Made by a program: the position numbers and the translations under genes. Positions 33,598-41,023 of a stretch of 64,000 nucleotides of DNA are shown here, piece after piece. Under the pieces are notes generated by a model, which was not told where the DNA came from, made no database searches, and saw only the letters and a program-made list of their open reading frames with translations. Location of the stretch: positions 192,008-256,007 of the forward strand of contig DAOLES010000004.1 of assembly GCA_035326705.1 (NCBI GenBank). The letters run 5' to 3'. Source of the DNA: Oligoflexia bacterium (GTDB lineage Bacteria > Bdellovibrionota_G > JALEGL01). The number at the start of each line of letters is the position of its first letter. Within the stretch, counting starts at the first letter, position 1.

Positions 33598-35685
33598 ATG
33601 TGGGGAAAATTATTTTTATTAAGTCTAGTATTTATTTCAACGGCGTTTGGGCAAGTCAATAATATAGAGCCTATTGCGTGCGGACAAGATTTAGACGCCA
33701 ATGACAATTTTGATACCGAGTACAGCCGTTATTCCTTTGTCCATCCGGCAGGTATGGCCAAACATTATGATTTTTCATTGCATGCTTATTTAGTCCCAAC
33801 CTTTGTTAGGGTGAGCAAGAATGATGAAGAGTTGTTTTATTTTTGGTGGGGACCAACATGTGAGGAGAATGGCCCTGGAGATGGGAGCTCAAGCGGCAAT
33901 TGTATGAAAGGTCCATTGAAAGCGGTCTATGATGGTGTTGGTTTAACAAGCACAAGTGCATCAGAACTTGCAGCAAATGGTGGGTTAACCATAGATAATT
34001 ATCCTGTAGGTTTCAACGAAGCAGCTTTTGTCCCCATTCCACAGCCATGGTCTCCTGAGCTACAACAACACATGAGTTTGGGTACGTTTTTACTGGAACT
34101 CAACCTTCCGGCATCTGAGACTTGTGACGCTTATAAAATTGAGCTTATTGCCTACCAGTTTTTTACATTTCCATACTCGAGCCGTGTAGCTCTGGACTGT
34201 CAAACTACAGGATGTCCTACACAGATCCCTGCTGAAAGTATTGTTATGGAAGATAAACCATGCGGAAAAGAAATCGGTTTTTGTGGTGATACCAGCAACA
34301 TTTTTTGGATTGCTCCCAATGGCAGACGTTACGATGATGTCAACTATGTGGCCCAGGAATCGGGAATCCATCAATACAATGTTGAATACCCTGGGTGTCC
34401 TGTGGTTACAGGTGAACTTGAAATTGATGTGAATGCCGTACAAGATCCAGTAGGATCATTTGAACTTGAAAGCAAACGCTACAACTGTATTGGTGGCACA
34501 GGGTTGATTACTTTGGAAGAGGCCCAAGGCCTTAACTATCCTATAAATATACAGTGGTATCAAAACAATACGCCGCTTGAAAACACCGGTAATTGGAATG
34601 CTTTTGAAGTTCCAATCAATGATGCGAGCAATTTGCCAGGATACAGAGCAACCATAACAGACAATCAAGGCTGCCGTGTGGAAAGAGATATTGATTTAGA
34701 ATTCTCTACCCCACCCACGGCAACCGCTGATGGAAACTTATGTACAGGAGAGGATGTGCAAATTCATACTGAGCCCAGATGGTGGAATTTAGATACAACG
34801 TATCATGATAATGTAGAGACTTCTTGGACTCGACCTGATGGTAGTACACAGGATACCAATGTTCTTAATGTTGAACTGTCAGATGCAACCGAAGGAGAGT
34901 ACACGTATACCATGACCTTTGATCGTGCTGGATGCACAGTGTCTAATACCTATGATCTTCAAGGCAGTGATATGGAAGCCAATATCGTTTCACCAGGACA
35001 TCTCTGTGAAAATGAAGGCTTTGCCACGGTCAATGTGACCAATGCTGAAGGTGAAGTGGTTTATGAGTGGAGTAATGGAGAAAGTACTCAAGGTATAGAA
35101 AACCTTTCCCCGGGTCATTATACGGTTGAAGTTACGGATGATAAGGGTTGTACTGTTGAAGATAGAGTCCATATTACAACAGCCAATTATAAAGCAGAAT
35201 TTAAGGTTCCAAGTTCGTGTCCTTACCCTTTGAAACCTGTGGTGGTTGTCACTCGTGATAATTATCAGGTTAGACAAACAGCACTTGATATAACAGCGGA
35301 AGACCTAGGGCAGGTCACCTTGTTAGAATATCAGTATGCAGGCTGCCAATTTGAAGAAGAGTTAGAGATGCCGGATCGCCTGTATGCCCATCCAATTTAT
35401 ATTCCTAATGCCTTTAGTCCTAATGGTGACAACATCAATGATGTTTTTAAAATATACAATGATGAACGCCCAAATATTCATATTGTTTCATTTGAAATTT
35501 ATACACGCAAAGGCGATTTGTTCTATCGTGAAGTGGATAAAGCTTTATCAGAAATAGAAGGATGGGATGGGGGTCAGCAAAATGGAAGACCTGCCAATAC
35601 CGGAGCTTATGTTTATAAAGTTGTTCAGCAAGTAGAAGGCTGTGATGAGCAAATCCATTCAGGAATTGTGAATCTTATAAAATAA
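33598..35685 (+). CDS. SprB-repeat and gliding-motility CHU_C-domain secreted protein
   Basis: The 695-residue protein has a signal peptide (LFLLSLVFISTAFGQ), several Ig-like/SprB-like modules with paired cysteines (for example LSPGHYTVEVTDDKGCTVED), and a C-terminal domain starting YIPNAFSPNGDNINDVF and ending ANTGAYVYKV, the gliding-associated CHU_C type that directs secretion through the type IX system in Bacteroidota. No type IX genes were seen here. Either this lineage has such a system elsewhere or the gene was acquired and the domain has another use. A REP-like pair lies directly after its stop. Confidence 0.82.
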   Translation: MWGKLFLLSLVFISTAFGQVNNIEPIACGQDLDANDNFDTEYSRYSFVHPAGMAKHYDFSLHAYLVPTFVRVSKNDEELFYFWWGPTCEENGPGDGSSSGNCMKGPLKAVYDGVGLTSTSASELAANGGLTIDNYPVGFNEAAFVPIPQPWSPELQQHMSLGTFLLELNLPASETCDAYKIELIAYQFFTFPYSSRVALDCQTTGCPTQIPAESIVMEDKPCGKEIGFCGDTSNIFWIAPNGRRYDDVNYVAQESGIHQYNVEYPGCPVVTGELEIDVNAVQDPVGSFELESKRYNCIGGTGLITLEEAQGLNYPINIQWYQNNTPLENTGNWNAFEVPINDASNLPGYRATITDNQGCRVERDIDLEFSTPPTATADGNLCTGEDVQIHTEPRWWNLDTTYHDNVETSWTRPDGSTQDTNVLNVELSDATEGEYTYTMTFDRAGCTVSNTYDLQGSDMEANIVSPGHLCENEGFATVNVTNAEGEVVYEWSNGESTQGIENLSPGHYTVEVTDDKGCTVEDRVHITTANYKAEFKVPSSCPYPLKPVVVVTRDNYQVRQTALDITAEDLGQVTLLEYQYAGCQFEEELEMPDRLYAHPIYIPNAFSPNGDNINDVFKIYNDERPNIHIVSFEIYTRKGDLFYREVDKALSEIEGWDGGQQNGRPANTGAYVYKVVQQVEGCDEQIHSGIVNLIK

Positions 35686-35695
35686 TAAACAAGGG

Positions 35696-35747
35696 GGTTA
35701 CTTTTGTACTCAAAAATTAAAAATACAAAAGTAACCGGCTACCTTTT
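35696..35747. repeat. REP-like inverted pair after the CHU_C gene
   Basis: GGTTACTTTTGTA (35696-35708) pairs perfectly with TACAAAAGTAACC (35724-35736). The right half continues as CAAAAGTAA-CCGGC-TACCTTTT (35726-35747), which equals the RAYT-flanking consensus outside the 5-base loop. Confidence 0.6.
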
Positions 35748-35779
35748 AGAAAAACCAAAGCAATGATACAGAAAAGTTT

Positions 35780-36265
35780 ATGTCAGAACGATTAAGCAAA
35801 GCGCCAAGAGAATCTTATGTAGAAATGATCCAGCAAGTATTGCCTGGGGATACCAATCCTTTAGGGACTGTTTTTGGTGGAAAAGTGATGATGTGGATTG
35901 ATACGGCTGGGGCTGTAGCAGCCATGCGTCACGTCAGAGGCAATGTGGTGACAGCCTCCATTGATAAAGTGGATTTTCATGCTTCTGGCCATGTGGGTGA
36001 TATCATGGTTTTAAAAAGCAAAGTCACGTATACGGGCAGAACATCGCTTGAAGTCAGTGTAGAGGTTTTGGCAGAAAATCCAAGAACCGGGAAAAGACAA
36101 TTAACCACGGATGCATTTTTAACGTTTGTGGCCATTGATGAGAATCATAGACCTATAGAAGTTCCAGAATTAATTCCGGAAACTGAAGAAGAACAAAGAA
36201 ATTTCGCCCAAGGCAAAGCCCGCAGAGAAGCGCGCAAAAAAGCCGAGAAGATGCAAGCTGGATAA
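35780..36265 (+). CDS. Acyl-CoA thioesterase, hotdog fold (YciA-like)
   Basis: The protein hydrolyses acyl-CoA thioesters. The hotdog motif is plain: QQVLPGDTNPLGTVFGGKVMMWIDTAGAVAAMRH, with the catalytic Asp, followed by ASIDKVDFHASGHVGDIM. At 161 residues it is of normal length, with a basic C-terminal tail (ARREARKKAEKMQAG). The DNA coding the last residues is part of a 54-bp direct repeat copied 131 bp downstream. The exact chain-length preference cannot be told. Confidence 0.9.
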   Translation: MSERLSKAPRESYVEMIQQVLPGDTNPLGTVFGGKVMMWIDTAGAVAAMRHVRGNVVTASIDKVDFHASGHVGDIMVLKSKVTYTGRTSLEVSVEVLAENPRTGKRQLTTDAFLTFVAIDENHRPIEVPELIPETEEEQRNFAQGKARREARKKAEKMQAG

Positions 36266-36291
36266 GCGAGTCTGCTTTATGCAGGCGAGCC
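36238..36291. repeat. 54-bp direct repeat, copy A
   Basis: This copy covers the last codons of the thioesterase gene, its stop codon and the following CTGCTTTATGCAG hairpin. It is identical to 36369-36422, giving a period of 131 bp; weaker similarity continues upstream of both copies (AGAGAAGCGCGC and AGAGCGAAGCGG). Confidence 0.9.
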
Positions 36292-36348
36292 CACGGGGAT
36301 GAAAAAACAAAACCACGTTTTGTTTTTGAAGGGGGCGTGAGCCCCCTT
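36266..36348 (+). repeat. C(C/G)ACG-loop hairpin element, copy 4
   Basis: CTGC-TTTAT-GCAG (36272-36284) forms hairpin 1, CACGGGGATGA follows, AAAAACAAAA (36303-36312) pairs with TTTTGTTTTT (36318-36327) around CCACG, and AAGGGGGC (36329-36336) pairs with GCCCCCTT (36341-36348). The order of hairpins 2 and 3 is the same as in the pnp leader at 11.05 kb. Confidence 0.7.
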
Positions 36349-36368
36349 GTAAAAGAGAGCGAAGCGGG

Positions 36369-36422
36369 AAAAGCCGAGAAGATGCAAGCTGGATAAGCGA
36401 GTCTGCTTTATGCAGGCGAGCC
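36369..36422. repeat. 54-bp direct repeat, copy B
   Basis: Exact copy of 36238-36291, including a second, untranslated version of the end of the thioesterase gene. After it, GGAAAGTAAG...ACTTTTC (36430-36457) may be a decayed REP-like hairpin. Confidence 0.9.
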
Positions 36423-36534
36423 AAGGAGACGGAAAGTAAGCTATACGTCAAACTTTTCTTATCAATACATTGCGTTCCAAAATGGATATGGTATTTGCAC
36501 CAAATAAATACAGTTTTAAGTAGTTTGGAGATCT

Positions 36535-38661
36535 ATGCCCGTTAAAAAACCGTTTATCATGGTGCTTGTCGCCTTCTGTTTATCAAGCTTGATATCATGT
36601 CTTGGTTTTCAGGTTGTTCTCGACCAATTCAATCCTCAAACAGATGTCAACATATCAGTGCACTATCCCAATAGCAATGCGGTGACCTCGGCATCAATGC
36701 TTGTTGTAAGAGGCAGCTTAGAAAGCGATGGCCTTGTGTCAGAATTTGTCCTTGGTGGTGTTGATGTCCAACCCTTGGCAGCAAACTATGCACTCTGGGA
36801 AGTTTCTTTGCCTCTTGATTTGGGAAGTAATAATTTTGATGCACATGTTGTATTACAAGATGGAAGCCAATACGAAGAACAAAATTTTGTTACTCTTGTC
36901 AGGTCAGAGGTGTTTTTGTCTGCGCAAAACATGGTCTTTGACAGCAACCAAAATACACTCTACGTTGCTGATGCAACATTAAGGGCAGTTGTCAGGGTTA
37001 ATACAAATACAGGGCATAGAGAGGTTTTTTCTGCTTTTGATGCGGGTACAGGGGACAACTTTACATTTCCAGTAGGGTTGGCCGCAGATTTTTTAAATGA
37101 TGTATTGTTTGTCAGTGACCGAATCAATAATGCGGTTTATTCAATTGATATAAGTTCTGGTAATCGAAGTGTTTTGTCCAGCAGTGCGGTTGGAACAGGC
37201 ACAAACTTTTTATTTCCTGCTGGGCTTGCATTTGATGCCAGCTTGAATCGGATTTTGTTATTAGATACTTTTAACGGTGCAGTTTTTGCTATTGATGTAA
37301 CTACAGGAAATCGAAGCGTACTTTCTAGCAGCAGTGTAGGAACAGGCACCAATTTTTCTCAGCCAAATGATATTGCATTTGATGCCACTCATAATCTTGC
37401 ATATGTTGTGGATGCTTCACTCAATGCTGTCTTTACCGTTGATTTAACCAATGGCAATCGAACAATACTATCAAATGCTTCAACCGGTCTTGGACCCAAT
37501 TTGATGGGAAGCAATGGATTGGCACTTGATGCAGCAAACAACCAACTTTTAGTTGCGGATACTGCGCAAGCAGCATTGATTGCTGTCGATATTGTATCAG
37601 GCAATCGAACTATTGTATCAGACAGTTCAGTTGGCTTAGGTTTAGATTTTACGGCACCTGTAGATGTGGTACTTAACCCAAGTGACATCAATCAGCCTTG
37701 GGTGGTTGATCGGGACAACAACATTATTTACTCAGTGAGTGTTAGTAACGGTGACCGTACACTTGCATCTCAAGCCAACCTTGGCAGTGGACAAAACTTG
37801 GATTTTATTGAGGCAGTTGAATTGGATTGGGTCAACAATAGGGCTTATGTCTTAGATCGTTTGGCACATACTTTATTCAGTATTGATTTAAATACCGGTG
37901 ACAGAACAATTGTATCAAGTGATAGCGTTGGTGTAGGGCCCAATTTTACCAGCCCAAATGATTTGGTTTTAGACTTACCCAATAATCGTGCTTTTGTGTG
38001 TGACAATAGTTTAGATGCTCTGTTTGTTGTGGATTTGATCACCGGCAGTAGAACCATTATTTCTGATAGTATGACAGGTACAGGAAGCAATATAGCATTG
38101 CCTTTTGGTATAGCTTACAATGAAAACAACAATACCATCTATCTGGTCGATCGAATTCTTCATGCGGTTTTAGCCATTGATGTGCTTACCGGTAATCGAA
38201 GCATTGTTGCTGACGCATCTACGGGGTCAGGAGATGATTTTAGTCAAATGACGGATATTGTTTACAATTCCAATAATGATAGGCTTTATGTTGTTGACTC
38301 TTTGCTTGCTGCAATTTATGAGCTTGATCCAATTACCGGTGATAGAGTGGTTGTTTCTAGCAATAGTGTGGGTACTGGAAGTTCATTATCGACAACTGAA
38401 GCAATATCTCTCGATGCTGATAATGCAAAAATCATCGCCTTAAATTCAAATGACGATTTGATTGTATCGGTGGATATGGCAACAGGTAACCGGACCGATA
38501 TTGTTGATGTTAATGACCGTTTTGGTCCAGTTAATCTTATTTTATCGGATATTGTTGTTGATCCCGTTCATCAGAGGGCCTTGTTTATTGGCTGGAACAG
38601 TCTCAAAGCATTATTTAATTTAAACTTAGATAATGGTGAATTTGTTTATGTGAGTAAATAA
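36535..38661 (+). CDS. Repeat lipoprotein, predicted 12-blade beta-propeller
   Basis: The 708-residue protein has a lipoprotein-type signal (CLSSLISC lipobox) and a short Ig-like N-terminal domain (about 35-120). Twelve repeats of about 47 residues follow, each with a D.....V..ID...GNR(S/T)(V/I)(L/V)S core and often SVGTGTNF; examples are VTTGNRSVLS and LNTGDRTIVS. The spacing and pattern fit NHL/SMP-30-like propeller blades, either one large or two six-bladed propellers. It is probably a surface-anchored binding or adhesion protein. The most similar neighbouring repeats suggest recent internal duplication. Confidence 0.82.
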   Translation: MPVKKPFIMVLVAFCLSSLISCLGFQVVLDQFNPQTDVNISVHYPNSNAVTSASMLVVRGSLESDGLVSEFVLGGVDVQPLAANYALWEVSLPLDLGSNNFDAHVVLQDGSQYEEQNFVTLVRSEVFLSAQNMVFDSNQNTLYVADATLRAVVRVNTNTGHREVFSAFDAGTGDNFTFPVGLAADFLNDVLFVSDRINNAVYSIDISSGNRSVLSSSAVGTGTNFLFPAGLAFDASLNRILLLDTFNGAVFAIDVTTGNRSVLSSSSVGTGTNFSQPNDIAFDATHNLAYVVDASLNAVFTVDLTNGNRTILSNASTGLGPNLMGSNGLALDAANNQLLVADTAQAALIAVDIVSGNRTIVSDSSVGLGLDFTAPVDVVLNPSDINQPWVVDRDNNIIYSVSVSNGDRTLASQANLGSGQNLDFIEAVELDWVNNRAYVLDRLAHTLFSIDLNTGDRTIVSSDSVGVGPNFTSPNDLVLDLPNNRAFVCDNSLDALFVVDLITGSRTIISDSMTGTGSNIALPFGIAYNENNNTIYLVDRILHAVLAIDVLTGNRSIVADASTGSGDDFSQMTDIVYNSNNDRLYVVDSLLAAIYELDPITGDRVVVSSNSVGTGSSLSTTEAISLDADNAKIIALNSNDDLIVSVDMATGNRTDIVDVNDRFGPVNLILSDIVVDPVHQRALFIGWNSLKALFNLNLDNGEFVYVSK

Positions 38662-38670
38662 AATTCAAAT

Positions 38671-39159
38671 TTAAAACTTAAAACCAAAACCCAATAACCA
38701 CTCCATAGTGATTGGGGTGCCACTGGCACCAGCTAGACTGGTAAAGAAGTTAATATCACTGGAGACTTCATAATGATCACCCAGAGGTAAAACAATCCCT
38801 GTTCCTAAACGCATATCCAAAGTGTTTTGATTTTCAAGCCGACCATAACCAAGACCCAATAAACCATGAAATGATGCAGGGCCAATATATAAGTAATCAT
38901 AACGTAGGCTAGGAATCATTTGAAAACGAAAGTTATCCCCAACGCCTACCAAGGTTAAAAAGTTTACACCCATGTTGTAACCCATTTCATAATCAAACTC
39001 ACCACCAACGCGTAGTTGATCTTCCCAGTTTTGGACATTAAAAGCTGGGCCCATTTTAATTCGCAAAGAATAATCACCAGGAGCAGAAGTCATTTCTGCT
39101 TGAACAGATGGGACAGAGAAAAGAACAATAATCAGTAATGCAGCAATTTTTTTAAACAT
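38671..39159 (-). CDS. Outer-membrane beta-barrel protein
   Basis: The 162-residue product has a signal peptide (IAALLIIVLFSVPSVQA) and alternating aromatic/glycine strands: YSLRIKMGPAF, FRFQMIPSLRYDY, SFHGLLGLGYGRL and MTMEWLLGFGFKF-like ending (TMEWLLGFGFKF) with a terminal Phe, the usual signal for outer-membrane insertion. It is probably an eight-stranded barrel. No specific function is apparent. It is convergent with the propeller gene and divergent from the RAYT locus. Confidence 0.75.
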   Translation of the reverse strand: MFKKIAALLIIVLFSVPSVQAEMTSAPGDYSLRIKMGPAFNVQNWEDQLRVGGEFDYEMGYNMGVNFLTLVGVGDNFRFQMIPSLRYDYLYIGPASFHGLLGLGYGRLENQNTLDMRLGTGIVLPLGDHYEVSSDINFFTSLAGASGTPITMEWLLGFGFKF

Positions 39160-39201
39160 ACTACATTTATATTGCGCAAGGCTACGCGCGTCAATGATTT
39201 T

Positions 39202-39228
39202 CTCAAAAGGTACGGCCTTACTTTTGAG
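39202..39228 (+). repeat. Left RAYT-flanking REP hairpin
   Basis: The 27-bp dyad runs CTCAAAAGGTACGG... to ...ACTTTTGAG. It is the reverse complement of the right repeat (39909-39935) with one mismatch. It lies 34 bp before the RAYT start codon. Confidence 0.85.
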
Positions 39229-39262
39229 ATTGGCAAAATTTTTGCTTCGTAGGTTAAACCAT

Positions 39263-39919
39263 ATGCCAAGAAAACACCTTATAAGAGTAGCAGAGTATCC
39301 GTATCACGTGTATGCACGTTCCAACAATAAAGAATGGTTTTATATCCCTATTGACGAAGTTTGGTTTTTGGCCGGACAAGTTTTAAAAACGGTTACTGAC
39401 GTTTATGATGCCAGAGTACAGGCGTTTGTTTTAATGAACAATCATTTTCATATGGTGTTGTGGACACCTCAAGCTAATATAGATGCAATAATGAATTATT
39501 TCATGCGTGAAATGAGCAGAAAAATTGCCTATAGAGCAGGCAGAATCAATCATGTTTTTGGTGGACCCTATAAATGGTCACTGATTGCAACAAGCTTGCA
39601 TCAAGCCATTGTTTATAAGTATGTATATAGAAATCCAGTTGTGGCCAACTTAAGTGAAAGTGTTTTAGATTACACATACTCAAGTCTAAGGTTTGTTAAA
39701 AAAGAAACAGAAGCATTATTTCCTTTGTTTGATGACTATGAAGGTAAACTTGCCCAGGAGATACCCAAGAACTTTAAAAAAAGAATTGATTGGTTGAATA
39801 AGCCATTCAATAATAAACAAAACAAGCTTATTGAGACCTCATTGCGGAGAAAAGAGTTTAGTTTTTCAAAAAGCAATACTTTAAAAACGGTTGTACGTTC
39901 ACTCGTGACTCAAAAGTAA
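39263..39919 (+). CDS. REP-associated tyrosine transposase (RAYT, Y1/IS200-like)
   Basis: The 218-residue protein belongs to the HUH Y1 nuclease family. Visible marks are the N-terminal PRKHLIRVAEYPYHVYARSNN, the metal-binding HxH in MNNHFHMVLW and the tyrosine-rich helix IVYKYVYRNPV with the probable nucleophile. ATG 39263 is chosen because family homology begins there. The gene is bracketed by inverted 27-bp hairpins, and its TAA stop falls inside the right hairpin, so the repeat codes the last residues (TQK). Single-copy RAYTs usually spread short REP sequences rather than themselves; three or four related hairpins elsewhere in the window fit that. Confidence 0.9.
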   Translation: MPRKHLIRVAEYPYHVYARSNNKEWFYIPIDEVWFLAGQVLKTVTDVYDARVQAFVLMNNHFHMVLWTPQANIDAIMNYFMREMSRKIAYRAGRINHVFGGPYKWSLIATSLHQAIVYKYVYRNPVVANLSESVLDYTYSSLRFVKKETEALFPLFDDYEGKLAQEIPKNFKKRIDWLNKPFNNKQNKLIETSLRRKEFSFSKSNTLKTVVRSLVTQK

Positions 39920-39935
39920 GGCAGTACCTTTTGAG
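39909..39935 (-). repeat. Right RAYT-flanking REP hairpin
   Basis: The 27-bp dyad runs CTCAAAAGTAAGGC... to ...ACCTTTTGAG and is inverted relative to the left copy. It overlaps the RAYT stop codon and ends 1 bp before the stop of the small minus-strand gene. Confidence 0.85.
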
Positions 39936-39936
39936 A

Positions 39937-40113
39937 TTATATTTCTGTGGTCCAGACGCCGCGCTCAGTGGTGCTTTTGTTTTTTTCACTGAGTTCATCT
40001 TCTTCACGGGGTTCATAGGCTGGCATATCAAACTGCGGAATATAAAGAGGAATCGGTTCAAATTGTTCTTTTGAACGTTCTTGTTCTTCTTTTTGTTTAA
40101 TGATGTGATTCAT
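39937..40113 (-). CDS. Small charged protein of unknown function (58 residues)
   Basis: ATG 40113 has a good ribosome site (AAAGGGG, 6 nt upstream), so the reading frame is likely real. The product is rich in Glu, Lys and Pro, without a signal or membrane segment, and ends RGVWTTEI. A short hydrophobic-acidic C terminus after a disordered body might be a docking or degradation tag, but this is only a guess. The stop codon abuts the right RAYT hairpin. Confidence 0.55.
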   Translation of the reverse strand: MNHIIKQKEEQERSKEQFEPIPLYIPQFDMPAYEPREEDELSEKNKSTTERGVWTTEI

Positions 40114-40187
40114 AAACAACCCCTTTCTAAAGTGTCTTGCTATATTATATTGCAAATTAAAAGCCAAAAACGGCTTTTGTTAAATGC

Positions 40188-40193
40188 TATAAT
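40188..40193 (+). promoter_or_regulatory. Extended -10 promoter for the outer-membrane barrel gene
   Basis: TGCTATAAT is an exact extended -10 element. No consensus -35 is seen. Initiation near 40200 would give a 5' leader of about 145 nt before the ATG at 40344. Confidence 0.5.
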
Positions 40194-40197
40194 TACA

Positions 40198-40305
40198 GAC
40201 ACTTATAAGGTAATCACCGGGACATTGCGGTCAAGGGGTAGCTTTAATTCAGCCTAGGTGCGCAAAAAGTGTCACTATGCCAGCAACGTAAAGGGAGTAA
40301 ATTTT
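40198..40305 (+). promoter_or_regulatory. Structured leader, candidate riboswitch-like RNA
   Basis: GACACTT (40198-40204) pairs with AAGTGTC (40267-40273) and CACC (40215-40218) with GGTG (40257-40260), enclosing further short helices. A CCAGCAACGTAAAGGGAG stretch follows. The base composition is GC-richer than nearby intergenic DNA. It does not match any riboswitch consensus I could recall (c-di-GMP-I/II, cobalamin, TPP, SAM, glycine, purine). Confidence 0.4.
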
Positions 40306-40343
40306 CTTTGCTTTTGACTTAAAAATAAAATAGAAAGCTAAGC

Positions 40344-40889
40344 ATGATGAAAAATAAATTCTTTTTAACAGTTCTTTTAGGCATAGGTTTAGTTAGCTTC
40401 ACAGCAAAAGCACAAGAAAACAATGGCTTTCACGTGGCGGCAGATTTAAACTTTGGTGTTGGTGTGGCCGCAGATAGTGGTGAAACTGATTCTGATACAG
40501 GTGTTGGTGTTAGCTTAAGAGTAGGATATCAACTGACAGATGAATGGATTGGTATGCTAGACTTGTTTACAACCGGCTATTCAAAAAATGACGTTAACAC
40601 AAGCAATAACGGATTTATGTTGGCGGGCCAATATTATTTGCAAGACAATGCTTACATTAGACCTTCTATCGGTTTATCCAAAATAAAATTTAAAACGGAT
40701 GTTTTAGGAACCAGTGTCTCAGCAGAAACTGACCTTGGTTTGGCTTTAGGGTTTGCCGGTGGTTATGAGTTTCCTGTGAATGAATTTTTGGTTGCAGGTC
40801 CAACAGCTAGAGTGATTTATAACAATATTGCTGACGGTGGAACCTTTTGGAATTTTTCTGTGGGTGCAGAAATTAAAGCAACATTCTAA
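40344..40889 (+). CDS. Outer-membrane beta-barrel protein (OmpX/OprF-like)
   Basis: The 181-residue product has a signal peptide (FFLTVLLGIGLVSFTAKAQ) and eight likely amphipathic strands, for example GVGVSLRVGYQLTDEWIGML, LAGQYYLQDNAYIRPSIGL and FSVGAEIKATF with a C-terminal Phe. This is the pattern of small outer-membrane barrels. Substrate or adhesion role is unknown. It has its own promoter, a long structured leader and a strong terminator, so it is a single-gene unit. Confidence 0.8.
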   Translation: MMKNKFFLTVLLGIGLVSFTAKAQENNGFHVAADLNFGVGVAADSGETDSDTGVGVSLRVGYQLTDEWIGMLDLFTTGYSKNDVNTSNNGFMLAGQYYLQDNAYIRPSIGLSKIKFKTDVLGTSVSAETDLGLALGFAGGYEFPVNEFLVAGPTARVIYNNIADGGTFWNFSVGAEIKATF

Positions 40890-40920
40890 ATACAAAAATT
40901 AAAAATACTATAAACTAAAA

Positions 40921-40946
40921 AAGCCCGCTTATGCGGGCTTTTTTAT
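40921..40946 (+). terminator. Rho-independent terminator after the barrel gene
   Basis: AAGCCCGC (40921-40928) pairs with GCGGGCTT (40933-40940) and is followed by TTTTT. An A-run on the left makes it usable from the opposite strand as well. Confidence 0.92.
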
Positions 40947-41023
40947 ATGTAGCGGTAGTTTAGGGTTTACTTTCTCTAACAAGCTTTAAAAATTATTGGC
41001 ACAGGTAAATGTTTTTATACAGA

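Noticed and set aside
36238..36422. CRISPR-like direct repeats
   Set aside because: Only two copies exist and they include coding sequence; no spacers or cas genes are present.
37137..38090. Minus-strand frames over the propeller repeats
   Set aside because: They arise from the repeated codon pattern of the plus-strand protein.
33598..40167. Prophage or integrative element boundaries
   Set aside because: No integrase, tRNA attachment site or phage genes were seen; the accessory genes appear individually placed.
40198..40305. c-di-GMP or cobalamin riboswitch
   Set aside because: The conserved core nucleotides of these classes are missing, so only an unassigned structured leader is claimed.
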